Of a DNA stretch of 6,268 nt, positions 5,431 to 6,268 are shown piece by piece. The notes beneath the pieces were generated by a model. The model saw nothing but the letters and a program-made list of their open reading frames with translations. It had not been told where the DNA came from and did not search any database. Source of the DNA: Candidatus Woesearchaeota archaeon. GTDB lineage: Archaea; Nanobdellota; Nanobdellia; Woesearchaeales; UBA525. Made by a program: the position numbers and the translations under genes. Positions within the stretch are counted from its first letter, which is position 1, and each line of letters opens with the position of its first letter. Location: the NCBI GenBank assembly GCA_023252315.1, contig JAJPEB010000079.1, positions 1 to 6,268 on the forward strand, given 5' to 3'.

Positions 5431-5438
5431 TTATAATA
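5431..5438 (-). promoter_or_regulatory. TATA box of the AT-rich exported-protein gene
   Basis: TATTATAA on the minus strand, preceded by GCAAC. The TTATAA core starts at 5436, 28 nt from the GTG at 5408, so transcription would begin at or next to the start codon. GAGG (5414-5411) is then at the very 5' end or outside the mRNA. Confidence 0.65.
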
Positions 5439-5507
5439 GTTGCTCTCAACCACCTAAGAGCATATTTCAGAATAGATGCGAACGAGTCTGAGCATCTCCG
5501 CACAACC

Positions 5508-5515
5508 TTTAAATA
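5508..5515 (+). promoter_or_regulatory. TATA box of the KaiC-like gene
   Basis: TTTAAATA preceded by CACAACC. Its first T is 48 nt ahead of the GTG at 5556, so transcription should start near 5536 and leave a leader of about 20 nt holding GAGGTGAGG (5541-5549). The divergent region 5409-5507 contains the opposing TATA box and nothing else I can name. Confidence 0.75.
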
Positions 5516-5555
5516 CCCCCGCGCGCATGGCCGAGAGCGAGAGGTGAGGAATATA

Positions 5556-6268
5556 GTGGCAAAGCTCGTCCAGGACAAGCACGAGATCAAGCGCGTCCGG
5601 ACCTACATCAACGGGCTCGACGAGAACATCCAGGGCGGCATCCCGCAGGGCCATCTCACGCTCATCTCCGGCGCCGCCGGCACGATGAAGTCGTCCGTCT
5701 CGTTCAACATCCTCTACCACGAGGCGGTGTCGGGCAATAGCGGCCTCTACGTGAGCCTCGAGCAGTCGGCCGACTCGCTCGTGACCCACATGATCAACAT
5801 GGACTACGACTTCTCGCGCATCAACCTCGTCATCGTGCGGGAGCTCGCGGAGCTCGCGTCGAAGATCCAGGACGCGGGCAAGCAGGGCAAGGGCAGCCTC
5901 TTCATCGTCGACATGGGCTGCATCCGCAAGGAGATCCGCGACATCACGACGGACAACAACCGCTCGTGGCTCAACGTCGTGAAGAACGTCGTCAAGAAGG
6001 TCGCGACCGAGGGCAACGCGAAGCTCTTCGTGCTCGACTCGCTCTCCGCGCTCTACGTGCTCACGAGGCTCGAGAACCCGCGCATCGAGCTGTTCATGAT
6101 CTTCGAGTTCCTGCGCGACCTCGAGATCACGAGCTTCCTCATCTCCGAGATGCCGCTCGACGGCAGCAAGTTCTCCGAGTACGAGATCGAGGACTTCCTC
6201 TCCGACGCCATCATCGTCATCAAGCTCACGCCGTTCCGCAGGCAGGTCGTGCGCGAGATCTCCGTCGT
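5556..6268 (+). CDS. KaiC/Rad55-like RecA-fold ATPase (3' truncated by window)
   Basis: The frame has no stop before the right edge; 237 residues are visible. It opens with the KaiC-type lead-in INGLDENIQGGIPQGHLTLI (18-37), then the P-loop GAAGTMKSS (39-47, Lys45 and Ser46 binding nucleotide). Next come YVSLEQ (65-70, the position of KaiC's catalytic Glu pair, here Glu-Gln) and the Walker B strand KLFVLDSLSAL (156-166, Asp161), followed by a RecA-like core (LFMIFEFLRDL 179-189, FLISEMP 194-200, AIIVIKL 218-224). One domain is seen, as in the archaeal single-domain KaiC-like/RadA-related group rather than two-domain circadian KaiC. GTG at 5556 is chosen because GAGGTGA (5541-5547) lies 8 nt ahead; the in-frame GTG at 5544 sits inside that site. 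Codon use and high GC match the host. Its partner and signalling role cannot be told from this piece. Confidence 0.9.
   Translation, partial: MAKLVQDKHEIKRVRTYINGLDENIQGGIPQGHLTLISGAAGTMKSSVSFNILYHEAVSGNSGLYVSLEQSADSLVTHMINMDYDFSRINLVIVRELAELASKIQDAGKQGKGSLFIVDMGCIRKEIRDITTDNNRSWLNVVKNVVKKVATEGNAKLFVLDSLSALYVLTRLENPRIELFMIFEFLRDLEITSFLISEMPLDGSKFSEYEIEDFLSDAIIVIKLTPFRRQVVREISV

Noticed and set aside
5409..5453. N-terminal extension of the AT-rich protein from GTG at 5453
   Set aside because: It adds 15 polar residues ahead of a signal peptide and would be translated across the TATA box at 5431-5438; no good SD precedes it.
5527..5547. Six-codon open frame ATG...TGA ahead of the KaiC-like gene, overlapping its SD
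   Set aside because: The ATG lies about 19 nt from the start of the TATA box, so it is probably upstream of the transcription start.

Overview
The window looks archaeal and GC-rich. TATA-like boxes (TTTATAAA, TTTAAATA, TTATAAAC) sit at archaeal spacing ahead of the genes. Several genes have strong Shine-Dalgarno (SD) sites of the GGAGG or GAGGTGA type, and three genes begin most plausibly at GTG. The right-hand gene is an archaeal-style KaiC/Rad55-like ATPase. I cannot name the lineage from the sequence alone. Most of the window is roughly 65-73% GC; one gene near the right end sits in a segment of about 40% GC.

Layout, left to right: the 3' end of an unrecognised plus-strand gene (to 182); a convergent 12-TM MFS-like transporter on the minus strand (208-1608); a minus-strand fluoride-resistance operon, crcB (2024-2407) followed by a DUF190 gene overlapping it by ATGA (1686-2027). 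crcB is preceded by a recognisable fluoride riboswitch (crcB motif, about 2421-2482, minus strand). Divergent from this operon is a DUF892/YciE-like ferritin-fold gene (2627-3130). A 337-bp non-coding stretch follows. It holds two facing terminator-like regions and an unexplained, highly structured RNA candidate, best read on the minus strand (about 3262-3418), with a long-range 10-bp helix, a possible 7-bp pseudoknot and a terminal hairpin plus U-run. Next is a cytosolic FG-GAP/PQQ-like beta-propeller gene (3468-4706), which meets head-on, 3 bp apart, an AT-rich gene for a secreted or membrane-anchored protein of unknown function (4710-5408, minus). Finally a KaiC-like ATPase gene (from 5556) runs off the right edge.

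The best-supported functional unit is the fluoride module. In the inferred model, intracellular fluoride is sensed by the riboswitch, which folds through a GAAGU/ACUUC pseudoknot and frees the crcB SD, so the Fluc channel and its DUF190 partner are made. The MFS gene lies downstream on the same strand but has its own promoter. The other genes show no evident shared pathway. The two items most worth follow-up are the structured RNA at 3262-3418 and the AT-rich exported protein; the riboswitch belongs to a known class, but its archaeal expression platform is informative.
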